From NCBI GenBank assembly GCA_947458575.1, contig CANHBE010000154.1, forward strand, positions 1-6,300: DNA of 6,300 nt, in the 5' to 3' direction. Positions 1-6,122 of this stretch are shown here, piece by piece; the first letter of the stretch is position 1, and every line of letters begins with the position of its first letter. Position numbers and translations under genes: made by a program. The notes under the pieces were generated by a model. The model made no database searches. It was not told the DNA's origin and saw only the letters and a list, made by a program, of their open reading frames with translations. The DNA is from Flavobacteriaceae bacterium. GTDB taxonomy: Bacteria; Bacteroidota; Bacteroidia; Flavobacteriales; Flavobacteriaceae.

Positions 1-345
1 ATCACGAGTTTTATTGATTATCCGATAGATGGGACTTATTTGTTTAATGGTGGTGAACCTATCGTTCAGTTGAATGTTAACGGGACTGGATTCTACCAAC
101 TACATGGACAAGAAAAGCGCCCAGTGGTCTGGGGATTCGAATGTTTGCAAAGAGGTGAGCCAAAATTCCTCAAAGGATTTAACAGTTCAGCCTACACTCT
201 TTGGTATCAGTATACAGACATACCGGCAACAGATCCGGAGAATGAATGGAAATTTGTCGAGTTCACGATACATTTCAATACCTTGAAAATGTATATTCAA
301 GGAGAAAGAATGAAGCGATTTCCTGAGCCCAAGGAAAAAGAATAA
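1..345 (+). CDS. C-terminal part of an unidentified conserved-looking protein (5' end outside window)
   Basis: Frame 1 is open from the first base to a TAA at 343-345, giving 114 residues. The gene therefore almost certainly begins left of the window; the TTG at position 40 is just an internal leucine codon. The visible part begins ITSFIDYPIDGTYLFNGG, continues with an alternating polar/aromatic pattern that suggests beta structure (for example PIVQLNVNGTGFYQLHG), and has a Trp/Tyr-rich stretch around residues 68-72 (YTLWYQY). It ends in a short, highly charged tail (PEPKEKE). I see no membrane helix or catalytic motif. I do not recognise a named family, although the sequence reads like a real, compositionally normal protein. 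A signal peptide, if there is one, would lie outside the window. It converges on the phosphatase gene on the other strand, 192 nt away, so nothing here shares its transcript. The reading frame is well supported; the function is unknown. Confidence 0.75.
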   Translation: MTSFIDYPIDGTYLFNGGEPIVQLNVNGTGFYQLHGQEKRPVVWGFECLQRGEPKFLKGFNSSAYTLWYQYTDIPATDPENEWKFVEFTIHFNTLKMYIQGERMKRFPEPKEKE

Positions 346-537
346 GGATAAAACAATTGTTGACTAAAGAATTGTCTCTATAAGGGCTGACCAACACTAC
401 AAAAAATTTCATATAAAGGAAATTATTCTGCAATTATCCTTGACCATTTAACATGAATATTGCAGTGCTTAAAATATCTCAGAGTAGCATTGTAGTACTA
501 TTCGTGATCAAGATGTACGCGTAAATCCGTAGAAATC
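346..537. other. Convergent intergenic region, no gene recognised
   Basis: These 192 nt separate two convergent genes. I see no open frame worth calling, no tRNA-like fold and no GC-rich hairpin followed by a T-run on either strand. The only inverted repeat noticed is a weak 6-bp AT-rich pair, ACAATT (353-358) with AATTGT (370-375). Both flanking transcripts must end here or run into each other. Confidence 0.5.
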
Positions 538-1128
538 TTACTTCTTTTCTGCTGCTGCTTGTTTGCGAGATTTGTAAGCTTTAAGATATTCACCTTTTGG
601 CGTACCGTCATCAAACGAGCTAAATTTAACAAGTGCTCTGACACCTTGGCGCGCCTGCTCATTCGTCCAATTTTCGTATTCAATTCTGTAAAGCGCGCTA
701 TACATCTCAGCTCTACCGATTCCGTGGTAACAATGAATCAGAACAGGGTAGTTATCCGGATTATCCATAATTTTGAAGAAAGAATCAAGATTCTCCGGCT
801 TTGGCACTTGATCAGATCCGTTGTTGAAATAGTTTACACCTTTAATTTTAGCCACGGCTTCTTTCTCAGCGGTTAACTCTGCAGGGATTTCGGGATTATT
901 AACCAAATCTGCAGTGCCGGGAAAACGCAGATCGACAATTGATTTGATACCATATTCCTTAACGTAACTCTCAATTTCATCAGGTGGTATCACCCCAGAT
1001 TTATACACTTTACCTTCCGTGATTGTTTCGAAATTATGATTGATATGCATGTCATATACATACTTTCCAACAAAAATTAGAATGACTGTCAGGACTAGTA
1101 AGCCAATTATTTTTTTGTTCTTTTTCAT
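538..1128 (-). CDS. Membrane-anchored dual-specificity / tyrosine-type phosphatase (CX5R)
   Basis: A 196-residue protein with a basic N-terminus (MKKNKK), one hydrophobic helix at about residues 7-21, then a compact phosphatase domain. The cysteine-phosphatase signature is HCYHGIGR, with nucleophile Cys133 and phosphate-binding Arg139. Upstream are the family-typical VYKSGV (41-46) and IKSIVDLR (61-68) elements; Asp106 is a candidate general acid. The positive N-terminus predicts N-in topology, so the catalytic domain should be periplasmic (inference). The residue after Arg139 is Ala, where many family members carry Ser or Thr that helps release the phospho-enzyme. The ATG follows the TAA of the upstream transferase gene after one nucleotide, so co-transcription and translational coupling are likely. 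The substrate is unknown: phosphotyrosine, a phospholipid or a phosphorylated head group are all possible. The C-terminus is a Lys/Ala/Glu tail. Family assignment is confident; specificity is not. Confidence 0.88.
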   Translation of the reverse strand: MKKNKKIIGLLVLTVILIFVGKYVYDMHINHNFETITEGKVYKSGVIPPDEIESYVKEYGIKSIVDLRFPGTADLVNNPEIPAELTAEKEAVAKIKGVNYFNNGSDQVPKPENLDSFFKIMDNPDNYPVLIHCYHGIGRAEMYSALYRIEYENWTNEQARQGVRALVKFSSFDDGTPKGEYLKAYKSRKQAAAEKK

Positions 1129-1129
1129 T

Positions 1130-3124
1130 TTAGTGCGAAGTTAATTTCTGATCGACTACTCGTTCCATATAATCTTGAATAAAAGCCTTGCAACTCAATT
1201 CCATATCATCCATTTCGGCATTTCGGTTTGAAATTAAATTATGACGTAGCGCTTTATCATCTTTTTTGTAAAATCCAATGGACTTTGTACCATCAAAAAT
1301 ACAAATATAATTACCTCTTGAAAATTGATATAAACTTCCTGTCGAATTGATGACAAAAGGAATAGAGGTTTTCTTATCAAGAAGGCTTCGACCCCAACTT
1401 CTGAAAGGTTTCTGATATCCGATCATATCGAGAATTGTTGGGTAAATATCAATTTGTTGTGCCAAATCTTCATCAACGCCAACATACTTGCTTCCGGGCT
1501 GGAAAAACATAATGGGTATAGCAAAACGTTCAATTGGTCTACGGTATTCTTTATAAAAAGTTGCATTAGCATGATCTGCTACAAATACGAAGATCGTGTT
1601 CGCATACCAAGGAGACTTTTTTGCTTCCGCGAAGAATCGCTTCAATGAATAATCCGTGTAAGCGACGCATTTGTGAATGGGAATATCGCCTTTGGGCATA
1701 ATTTTCTTGTATTTTTCGGGAATATTGTATGGCTCATGTGAGGAAACAGTGAAAATGGTGGAAAAAAACGGGGTTTTCTCTTTGTCCAAATTCTGCTTCA
1801 TAAACTGCAAAAACGGTTCGTCCCAAATACCCCAAAACCCATCAAACTCCGTATCGTCATTAAACTCTGTTCGACCGAAATATTTGTCGATACCTAGAAT
1901 ATTTGAAAAGCCCAAGAATCCCATTGAACCATTCGCAGCGCCGTGAAAAAATGATGTCCGATAGCCTTCACTCTCCAATACAGAAACCAGTGACTCTATT
2001 TTTTGTTTTGGATAAGGTGAAGAAGTAAACGCATCCTTGAAAGACGGGATTCCCGCGATGACCGATGACATACCGTGAATAGATTGCCGACCATTCGTGT
2101 ATGCGTTGGTGTAAATCAAACTATGCTGCGCCAAGGAGTCGAGAAAAGGCGTGTATGTTTTAAAGTTGGCAATGTTTGACTTTTTATTGAAAGAGCCATA
2201 GTATTCTCGCCCGTTACTCTCCAAAATAAACAAAACTATATTGGGTTTGGTGGGTGGATTGTTTTTGTAATGCTTTATTGGTTGAACTTTTTGTAGAATA
2301 ACCGCATCGGTAACGCCCTCGTAATTGGTCTTTACGAAACTGTTCTTACTAATCGTTCGAATAATTGCGAAAGGTGTATTCAATACTATGTCAGCGTGCA
2401 CGATGTTTTTGACATGTCTATTGGCATCCAATAAGTTGATAGGTCGCGTCGACTTTTTAAAGTCACCACCGCGAATTCCACCGATAATTAATGCTGCTAT
2501 GACAATGAAACCAATAGCTGAAAAACTGTAATAAGGGATGTTTTTCATCGGTTGTGTTGCTGCAAACTTGATTTTGTTGTAAAGGTAGAACCAAAGCCAT
2601 GCACACAAAAAAAAGAACACAAATACGTACCAAAAATCGACCACAAAACTCAGAAACAGCTTTGTCAAATTGACCTCATGCTCGATGACATTGAGTATGG
2701 CAGTTGTAGTTCTCGCGTAGGTAAATTTATAGTAGATGAAATCAACAAAATTGGTTGCATATGCAATCAAATTGGTTCCGAAATAAAGAATTTTAAGCCC
2801 TCTTTGAAAAGTTGGCGATCCACTTTTTTTATATGGTAAAATTGAAACAACGATGAAAAGCACATTCGCGTATAGAATTGCGGCTGTGTCAAATGGCAAT
2901 CCGTAATAACAAAGTGCCAGAAAATCAGCAAAAGAATCAACTTTTAAAAGTTTTGCATTAAATAAATAAAATAATACCCGAGCAATAAAATAAAAAAGAT
3001 AGACAAGCGCTATCCGATATGCTAGAACTTTGTATTCATTTAATCTTAAGTTATGAACCATTAGTGAAATATATGGCGCAAAATTATCAAATAAATTGGA
3101 AGAAAAATTTTTCAATTCATCCAA
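1130..3124 (-). CDS. LTA synthase / MdoB-type sulfatase-fold membrane transferase
   Basis: Up to 664 residues. Five membrane helices lie at roughly 33-56, 68-97, 110-132, 155-184 and 198-216, followed by a linker and an extracytoplasmic alkaline-phosphatase/sulfatase-fold domain (about 294-580), the architecture of LtaS and MdoB (OpgB). Candidate metal and catalytic positions are Glu302 in LFILES, Ser348 in NGRQSIHG as nucleophile (Thr in LtaS), His463 in SSHEPY, and Asp517-His518 in FVADHAN. Enzymes of this fold transfer phosphoglycerol or phosphoethanolamine from phospholipids to lipid or glycan acceptors outside the inner membrane. In a Gram-negative host true lipoteichoic acid is not expected, so the acceptor is open. 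It is the first gene of a minus-strand pair with the phosphatase. The 3124 start is a TTG; the frame has no ATG upstream before a stop (complement of 3176-3178). The first in-frame ATG is Met22 (complement of 3059-3061), just before helix 1, and is the start I prefer (643 residues). Confidence 0.9.
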   Translation of the reverse strand: MDELKNFSSNLFDNFAPYISLMVHNLRLNEYKVLAYRIALVYLFYFIARVLFYLFNAKLLKVDSFADFLALCYYGLPFDTAAILYANVLFIVVSILPYKKSGSPTFQRGLKILYFGTNLIAYATNFVDFIYYKFTYARTTTAILNVIEHEVNLTKLFLSFVVDFWYVFVFFFLCAWLWFYLYNKIKFAATQPMKNIPYYSFSAIGFIVIAALIIGGIRGGDFKKSTRPINLLDANRHVKNIVHADIVLNTPFAIIRTISKNSFVKTNYEGVTDAVILQKVQPIKHYKNNPPTKPNIVLFILESNGREYYGSFNKKSNIANFKTYTPFLDSLAQHSLIYTNAYTNGRQSIHGMSSVIAGIPSFKDAFTSSPYPKQKIESLVSVLESEGYRTSFFHGAANGSMGFLGFSNILGIDKYFGRTEFNDDTEFDGFWGIWDEPFLQFMKQNLDKEKTPFFSTIFTVSSHEPYNIPEKYKKIMPKGDIPIHKCVAYTDYSLKRFFAEAKKSPWYANTIFVFVADHANATFYKEYRRPIERFAIPIMFFQPGSKYVGVDEDLAQQIDIYPTILDMIGYQKPFRSWGRSLLDKKTSIPFVINSTGSLYQFSRGNYICIFDGTKSIGFYKKDDKALRHNLISNRNAEMDDMELSCKAFIQDYMERVVDQKLTSH
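3079..3115 (-). promoter_or_regulatory. Candidate promoter for the transferase-phosphatase pair
   Basis: On the minus strand, TAATTTTG (complement of 3079-3086) matches the Bacteroidota -7 consensus TAnnTTTG exactly and lies 17 nt before the ATG at 3061. A near match, TTTATTTG (complement of 3088-3095), lies 17 nt after a TTG (complement of 3113-3115) that could serve as the -33 element. The DNA is very AT-rich, so chance matches are likely. If real, the promoter lies downstream of the TTG at 3124 and would make Met22 the true start. Confidence 0.25.
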
Positions 3125-3226
3125 ACTCCAAATTATTATGTAAAGGGATGAGAATTTATATAATAGATAACTTCTTCAACCCATATTAAAATATTTGATT
3201 AATTTGCATTACCAATTTGAAAAAAA
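3125..3226. promoter_or_regulatory. Divergent intergenic region between transferase and acyl-CoA synthetase genes
   Basis: About 100 nt of AT-rich DNA between two divergent genes must hold the promoter of the synthetase. Plus-strand TTAATTTG (3199-3206) and AATATTTG (3190-3197) are each one mismatch from TAnnTTTG, but neither has a clear TTG at the -33 distance. I see no palindrome resembling the candidate MarR site at 5602-5619. Confidence 0.3.
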
Positions 3227-5005
3227 ATGACCTTGATCACCCGCTTATTCGACTTTCCCTATTATCAGCTTGAAAAAAACAATATTCCCGCCGCTTTGGT
3301 TACGAAGTATGATGGCGAATGGATTAAGACATCCACGCAGGAATATATTGATAAATCGAACGCCATATCAAGAGCTTTGCTGCGTCTCGGTATTCAAAAA
3401 AACGATAAAATAGCCGTTATTTCTTCATCAAACAGAACGGAATGGAATATAATGGATATTGGAGTATTACAAGTTGGTGCGCAAAACGTTCCGATTTACC
3501 CTACGATATCAGCAGAAGACTACGCGTATATTTTGAATCATAGTGAAGCCAAATACTGCTTTGTTTCTGATGCCGAAGTTTATGCAAAAATTAAAATAGC
3601 ACTTCAAAGTTTGAATTATTTAATTGACGTGTATTCATTTAATGAAGTTGATGGATGTAAGAATTGGAAAGAACTGTTCGAACTTGGAGAAGACCCATCG
3701 AATCAGGATGTGGTAGAAGATCGAAAGAACCACGTCAAACCGGAAGATCTAGCAACGATAATTTATACCTCAGGAACAACAGGAAGGCCAAAAGGCGTCA
3801 TGCTCTCGCACCACAATATTGTCTCCAATGTACTTGATAGCTCTCCTCGAATTCCCTTTGAAGAAGGAACGAGCGTCGCATTGAGTTTCCTTCCTATTTG
3901 CCATATTTTTGAACGAGTGATTCTATATATTTACCAGTACTACTCGGTTTCCATTTACTTTGCTGAGTCCATAGACAAACTCTCGGATAACATTAAGGAA
4001 GTTCAACCAACTGTTTTTTCAGTGGTTCCGCGACTTTTAGAAAAGGTTTATGATAAAATATATACGAAAGGAACTGAACTAACAGGCATTAAAAAAAAGC
4101 TTTTCTTTTGGGCTGTTGATTTAGGTTTGAGATACGAGCCATACGAAGCAAACGGGATTTGGTATGAGATGCAACTTAAAATTGCTCGTAAACTTATTTT
4201 CAGTAAGTGGAAAGAAGCTTTAGGCGGCAAATTGAATGTCATGGTATCAGGCAGCGCAGCGCTTCAGCCAAGATTGGCAAGAGTTTTTTCGGCTGCGGAA
4301 ATGCCTGTGATGGAAGGCTATGGACTTACAGAAACATCACCGGTGATTTCGGTCAATTGTTATAAGGATGGTGGTTTTAGAATTGGAACTGTTGGGAAGC
4401 TTATTCAAAATGTTGAAGTAAAAATTGCCCCTGATGGCGAAATTCTTTGTAAAGGGCCGAATGTTATGCAAGGCTACTATAAAGACGAAGTACTAACACA
4501 AGAGGTTTTGAAAGACGGATATTTTTACACGGGTGACATTGGAGAAATAGATCAAGATGGGTTCCTCAGGATCACAGATCGTAAAAAAGAAATGTTCAAG
4601 ACTTCCGGTGGGAAATATATAGCGCCGCAGATTATCGAAAATGTGATGAAACAATCCAGATTTATCGAGCAAATAATGGTTATCGGCGATGGTGAAAAAA
4701 TGCCGGCAGCTTTGATACAACCTAATTTTGACTTTATCCGAGAATGGGAAAAGCTCCATGATATTGAGGTTGGAAAAACGAACGAAGAGATCGTCAGCAA
4801 TCCAAAGGTTATTGCAAGAATACAGGAAGAAATAGAAAGACTTAATGAGAAGTTCGGGAATTGGGAGAAAATAAAACGATTCGAACTAACTGCCGATATA
4901 TGGTCAATTGATGGCGGGCATTTGACGCCAACTATGAAATTAAAAAGAAAAGTTGTTCGAGAAAAATATAAAGACTTGTATAATAAAATTTACCCCAACT
5001 CATAA
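3227..5005 (+). CDS. Long-chain fatty acid--CoA ligase (AMP-forming acyl-CoA synthetase)
   Basis: A 592-residue ANL-superfamily adenylating enzyme that activates fatty acids with ATP and CoA to acyl-CoA, AMP and pyrophosphate, at the cytoplasmic face of the membrane. The core motifs are present in order: the phosphate-binding loop YTSGTTGRPKG (180-190), YGLTETSP (365-372), YTGDIG (434-439, with ribose-binding Asp437), the hinge DRKKEMFKTSGGKYIAP (451-467), and LTPTMKLKR (566-574) near the C-terminus, where Lys571 aligns with the catalytic lysine. The GGKYIAP hinge and LTPTMKLKR ending are typical of the eukaryote-like FAA1/ACSL branch rather than the E. coli FadD branch, and the length fits that branch. 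The ATG at 3227 is the natural start; no Shine-Dalgarno is visible. It sits on the same strand as the downstream MarR/FadN-like genes but in a separate transcript, since a strong terminator intervenes. Its role is probably to feed beta-oxidation. It looks intact. Confidence 0.95.
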   Translation: MTLITRLFDFPYYQLEKNNIPAALVTKYDGEWIKTSTQEYIDKSNAISRALLRLGIQKNDKIAVISSSNRTEWNIMDIGVLQVGAQNVPIYPTISAEDYAYILNHSEAKYCFVSDAEVYAKIKIALQSLNYLIDVYSFNEVDGCKNWKELFELGEDPSNQDVVEDRKNHVKPEDLATIIYTSGTTGRPKGVMLSHHNIVSNVLDSSPRIPFEEGTSVALSFLPICHIFERVILYIYQYYSVSIYFAESIDKLSDNIKEVQPTVFSVVPRLLEKVYDKIYTKGTELTGIKKKLFFWAVDLGLRYEPYEANGIWYEMQLKIARKLIFSKWKEALGGKLNVMVSGSAALQPRLARVFSAAEMPVMEGYGLTETSPVISVNCYKDGGFRIGTVGKLIQNVEVKIAPDGEILCKGPNVMQGYYKDEVLTQEVLKDGYFYTGDIGEIDQDGFLRITDRKKEMFKTSGGKYIAPQIIENVMKQSRFIEQIMVIGDGEKMPAALIQPNFDFIREWEKLHDIEVGKTNEEIVSNPKVIARIQEEIERLNEKFGNWEKIKRFELTADIWSIDGGHLTPTMKLKRKVVREKYKDLYNKIYPNS

Positions 5006-5136
5006 TCCGACAATTCGTTGCTTTAATGCTATTGTTAACAAATATTTAGCTATTTAGTTAATAAATTATATAACCTGTAAATTACATCTGCTATTTTTTG
5101 AATAATTTTAGGATATTAACCATAAAACTTCAAATT
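5006..5136 (+). other. Intergenic region after the acyl-CoA synthetase gene; weak promoter signal
   Basis: About 130 nt of AT-rich DNA. TATTTTTTG (5092-5100) resembles TAnnTTTG with one extra T and could be the -7 element of the membrane-protein gene starting at 5137, though no clear -33 TTG is present. A 10-bp perfect palindrome TTGTTAACAA lies at 5032-5041, and TATTTAG is repeated 8 nt apart at 5043 and 5051. No intrinsic terminator for the synthetase gene is evident, so read-through to the terminator at 5544 is possible. Confidence 0.3.
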
Positions 5137-5520
5137 ATGAATGTAAAAAAAATTTTAATTGCAGGAATTGTTGGAGGAATCGTTGATTTTCTCTTGGGTT
5201 GGATCTTCTACGGTATGCTATTTAAGGATTTGTATCCTCAAAATGAAAATACTAACTTAACCTTTATTTTTCTAGGATGCATGACTTTCGGTTTATTTAT
5301 TTCCTACATCTTTAACAAGTGGGCAAGTATCGTCAATCCGCTAACAGGATTTAAAGCAGGTGCAACTATAGCTATTATGAACAGCTTAGCGATGAACTTT
5401 TTTATGTATTCTGGAAAGGAAGTTAATTATCAAAATATGGTAATTGACATTGCAATATCAACTTTTGTAGGTGCAGTAATGGGTGCCATTATTGCTCTTG
5501 TATCAGGCAAGCTAGACTAA
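5137..5520 (+). CDS. Small four-helix integral membrane protein of unknown function
   Basis: A 127-residue hydrophobic protein starting at the ATG at 5137. The frame extends upstream to a TTG at 5098, but that stretch encodes an unlikely leader and overlaps a candidate -7 element, so the ATG start (MNVKKILIAG) is preferred. Four helices are predicted at about 5-28, 41-60, 70-90 and 101-123, with short loops. Helix 1 carries the glycine-rich GIVGGIVDFLLGW, and helix 4 carries small-residue packing (VGAVMGAIIA). An Asp at residue 17 and a Trp at 22 within helix 1 are notable. It resembles the small DUF1761-like membrane proteins common in Bacteroidota, but I cannot assign it to that family firmly. 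No catalytic motif is visible. A strong terminator follows 23 nt after the stop, so it is the last gene of its transcript, either alone or as a tail to the synthetase gene. Function unknown. Confidence 0.82.
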   Translation: MNVKKILIAGIVGGIVDFLLGWIFYGMLFKDLYPQNENTNLTFIFLGCMTFGLFISYIFNKWASIVNPLTGFKAGATIAIMNSLAMNFFMYSGKEVNYQNMVIDIAISTFVGAVMGAIIALVSGKLD

Positions 5521-5543
5521 TATATGAAATATGATAGGAAAAG

Positions 5544-5573
5544 AAACTCCTCAACTTGGGGAGTTTTTTTTTT
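5544..5573 (+). terminator. Rho-independent terminator
   Basis: A 9-bp stem pairs AAACTCCTC (5544-5552) with GGGGAGTTT (5558-5566), containing one T-G wobble, around a 5-nt loop AACTT. A run of ten T residues (5564-5573) overlaps the stem end and continues past it. It ends the transcript of the membrane-protein gene and insulates the MarR operon from upstream transcription. The A-rich left flank gives only an interrupted T-run on the minus strand, so it acts mainly on the plus strand. Confidence 0.93.
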
Positions 5574-5601
5574 GGTTAGCACGAAGAAAAAATTACATTT
5601 T

Positions 5602-5619
5602 TATTATGCGTGCATAGTA
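5602..5619. promoter_or_regulatory. Candidate MarR operator (inverted repeat)
   Basis: TATGC (5605-5609) and GCATA (5612-5616) form a perfect inverted repeat around a 2-nt centre. Beyond one mismatched pair the symmetry continues (TA at 5602-5603 with TA at 5618-5619), giving an 18-bp near-palindrome. It lies just upstream of the -7 element at 5628-5635, in the -10/-35 spacer or -33 zone of the regulator gene. MarR dimers typically bind palindromes of 16-20 bp in their own promoter. That this is the site is inference. Confidence 0.45.
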
Positions 5620-5627
5620 TTTTTTAT

Positions 5628-5635
5628 TACATTTG
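5628..5635 (+). promoter_or_regulatory. Candidate -7 promoter element of the marR-fadN operon
   Basis: TACATTTG matches the Bacteroidota -7 consensus TAnnTTTG exactly, 16 nt before the ATG at 5652, after a strong terminator and in a region where a new transcript must begin. The expected -33 TTG is not seen at the usual spacing; the candidate palindrome occupies that zone instead, which would suit an operator-controlled promoter. The 5' leader would be only about 10 nt. Confidence 0.45.
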
Positions 5636-5651
5636 ACCAAACGATCACTTC

Positions 5652-6122
5652 ATGAAAGAAAAAACTATCGACTACATTTTACGGGCTACCTGGCAAGGAG
5701 TCGCAAGAATGTATAACGAAGAAGCAACAAAATACGATGCCACAATGGCGACCGGTTTTGCACTACTTAGTTTGGATCGAGAGGATGGAACCCCATCAAC
5801 AACTTTAGCACCTAAAATGGGAATGGAAGCTACGAGTCTCACCAGAACCTTAAAATCGATGGAAGATCGTGGATTGATTGTCCGACAAAAGAACCCCAAC
5901 GATGGAAGAGGCGTCCTAATCTACCTTACTGAAGCAGGAAAAGAAAAACGAGAGTTATCAAGAAACACAGTACTAAAATTTAATGAAGTTATACGGAAGC
6001 ATATTCCGGCAGATAAACTCCAACAATTTATTGAAGTTGCAGAGACAATAAACGAATTGATACAAGACAAAAGAATTTTTAATACTTCACAACTCAACGA
6101 AGCATCACAAACCAAAAAATAA
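5652..6122 (+). CDS. MarR-family transcriptional regulator
   Basis: A 156-residue protein with the MarR winged-helix fold: N-terminal dimerisation helix (about 4-27), HTH with recognition helix around residues 58-74 (MEATSLTRTLKSMEDRG), then the wing at 79-92 with the conserved Asp84-Gly85-Arg86 motif (NPNDGRGVLIYLTEAG), and long C-terminal helices (95-138) that complete the dimer interface. The C-terminus ends in a short polar tail. It binds DNA as a dimer and is usually relieved by a ligand; next to a fatty-acid oxidation gene the natural ligand would be an acyl-CoA or fatty acid (inference). It has its own promoter region with a candidate operator at 5602-5619, which suggests autoregulation. 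Its TAA overlaps the ATG of the next gene (TAATG), so the regulator and the enzyme are co-expressed. Length and fold are normal for the family. No cysteine is present, which argues against thiol-based redox sensing. Confidence 0.93.
   Translation: MKEKTIDYILRATWQGVARMYNEEATKYDATMATGFALLSLDREDGTPSTTLAPKMGMEATSLTRTLKSMEDRGLIVRQKNPNDGRGVLIYLTEAGKEKRELSRNTVLKFNEVIRKHIPADKLQQFIEVAETINELIQDKRIFNTSQLNEASQTKK

Noticed and set aside
40..345. TTG at position 40 as the start of a complete 101-residue gene
   Set aside because: The same frame is open to position 1 with similar protein-like sequence, so the gene is cut by the window edge.
353..375. Inverted repeat ACAATT / AATTGT as a terminator for the convergent genes
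   Set aside because: Only 6 AT-rich base pairs around an 11-nt loop, with no T-run on the plus strand and a short one on the minus strand, too far from the phosphatase stop.
559..876. Plus-strand open frame of 105 codons opposite the phosphatase gene
   Set aside because: It lies wholly antisense to a gene with a clear catalytic motif, has no recognisable domain, and reads like a shadow frame.
2552..2839. Plus-strand open frame of 95 codons opposite the membrane helices of the transferase
   Set aside because: Antisense shadow with cysteine- and lysine-rich composition from reverse-reading hydrophobic codons; no domain and no promoter.
538..3124. Transferase-phosphatase pair as an anti-phage defence system
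   Set aside because: No nuclease, sensor, toxin or mobile-element context; both protein families point to envelope chemistry.
4493..4800. Two minus-strand open frames opposite the acyl-CoA synthetase
   Set aside because: Both are shadows of a conserved enzyme region containing the hinge motif; neither resembles a protein family.
5032..5057. Palindrome TTGTTAACAA and TATTTAG repeats as a regulatory site
   Set aside because: Short, AT-rich and not aligned with a clear promoter; such matches are expected by chance in this composition.
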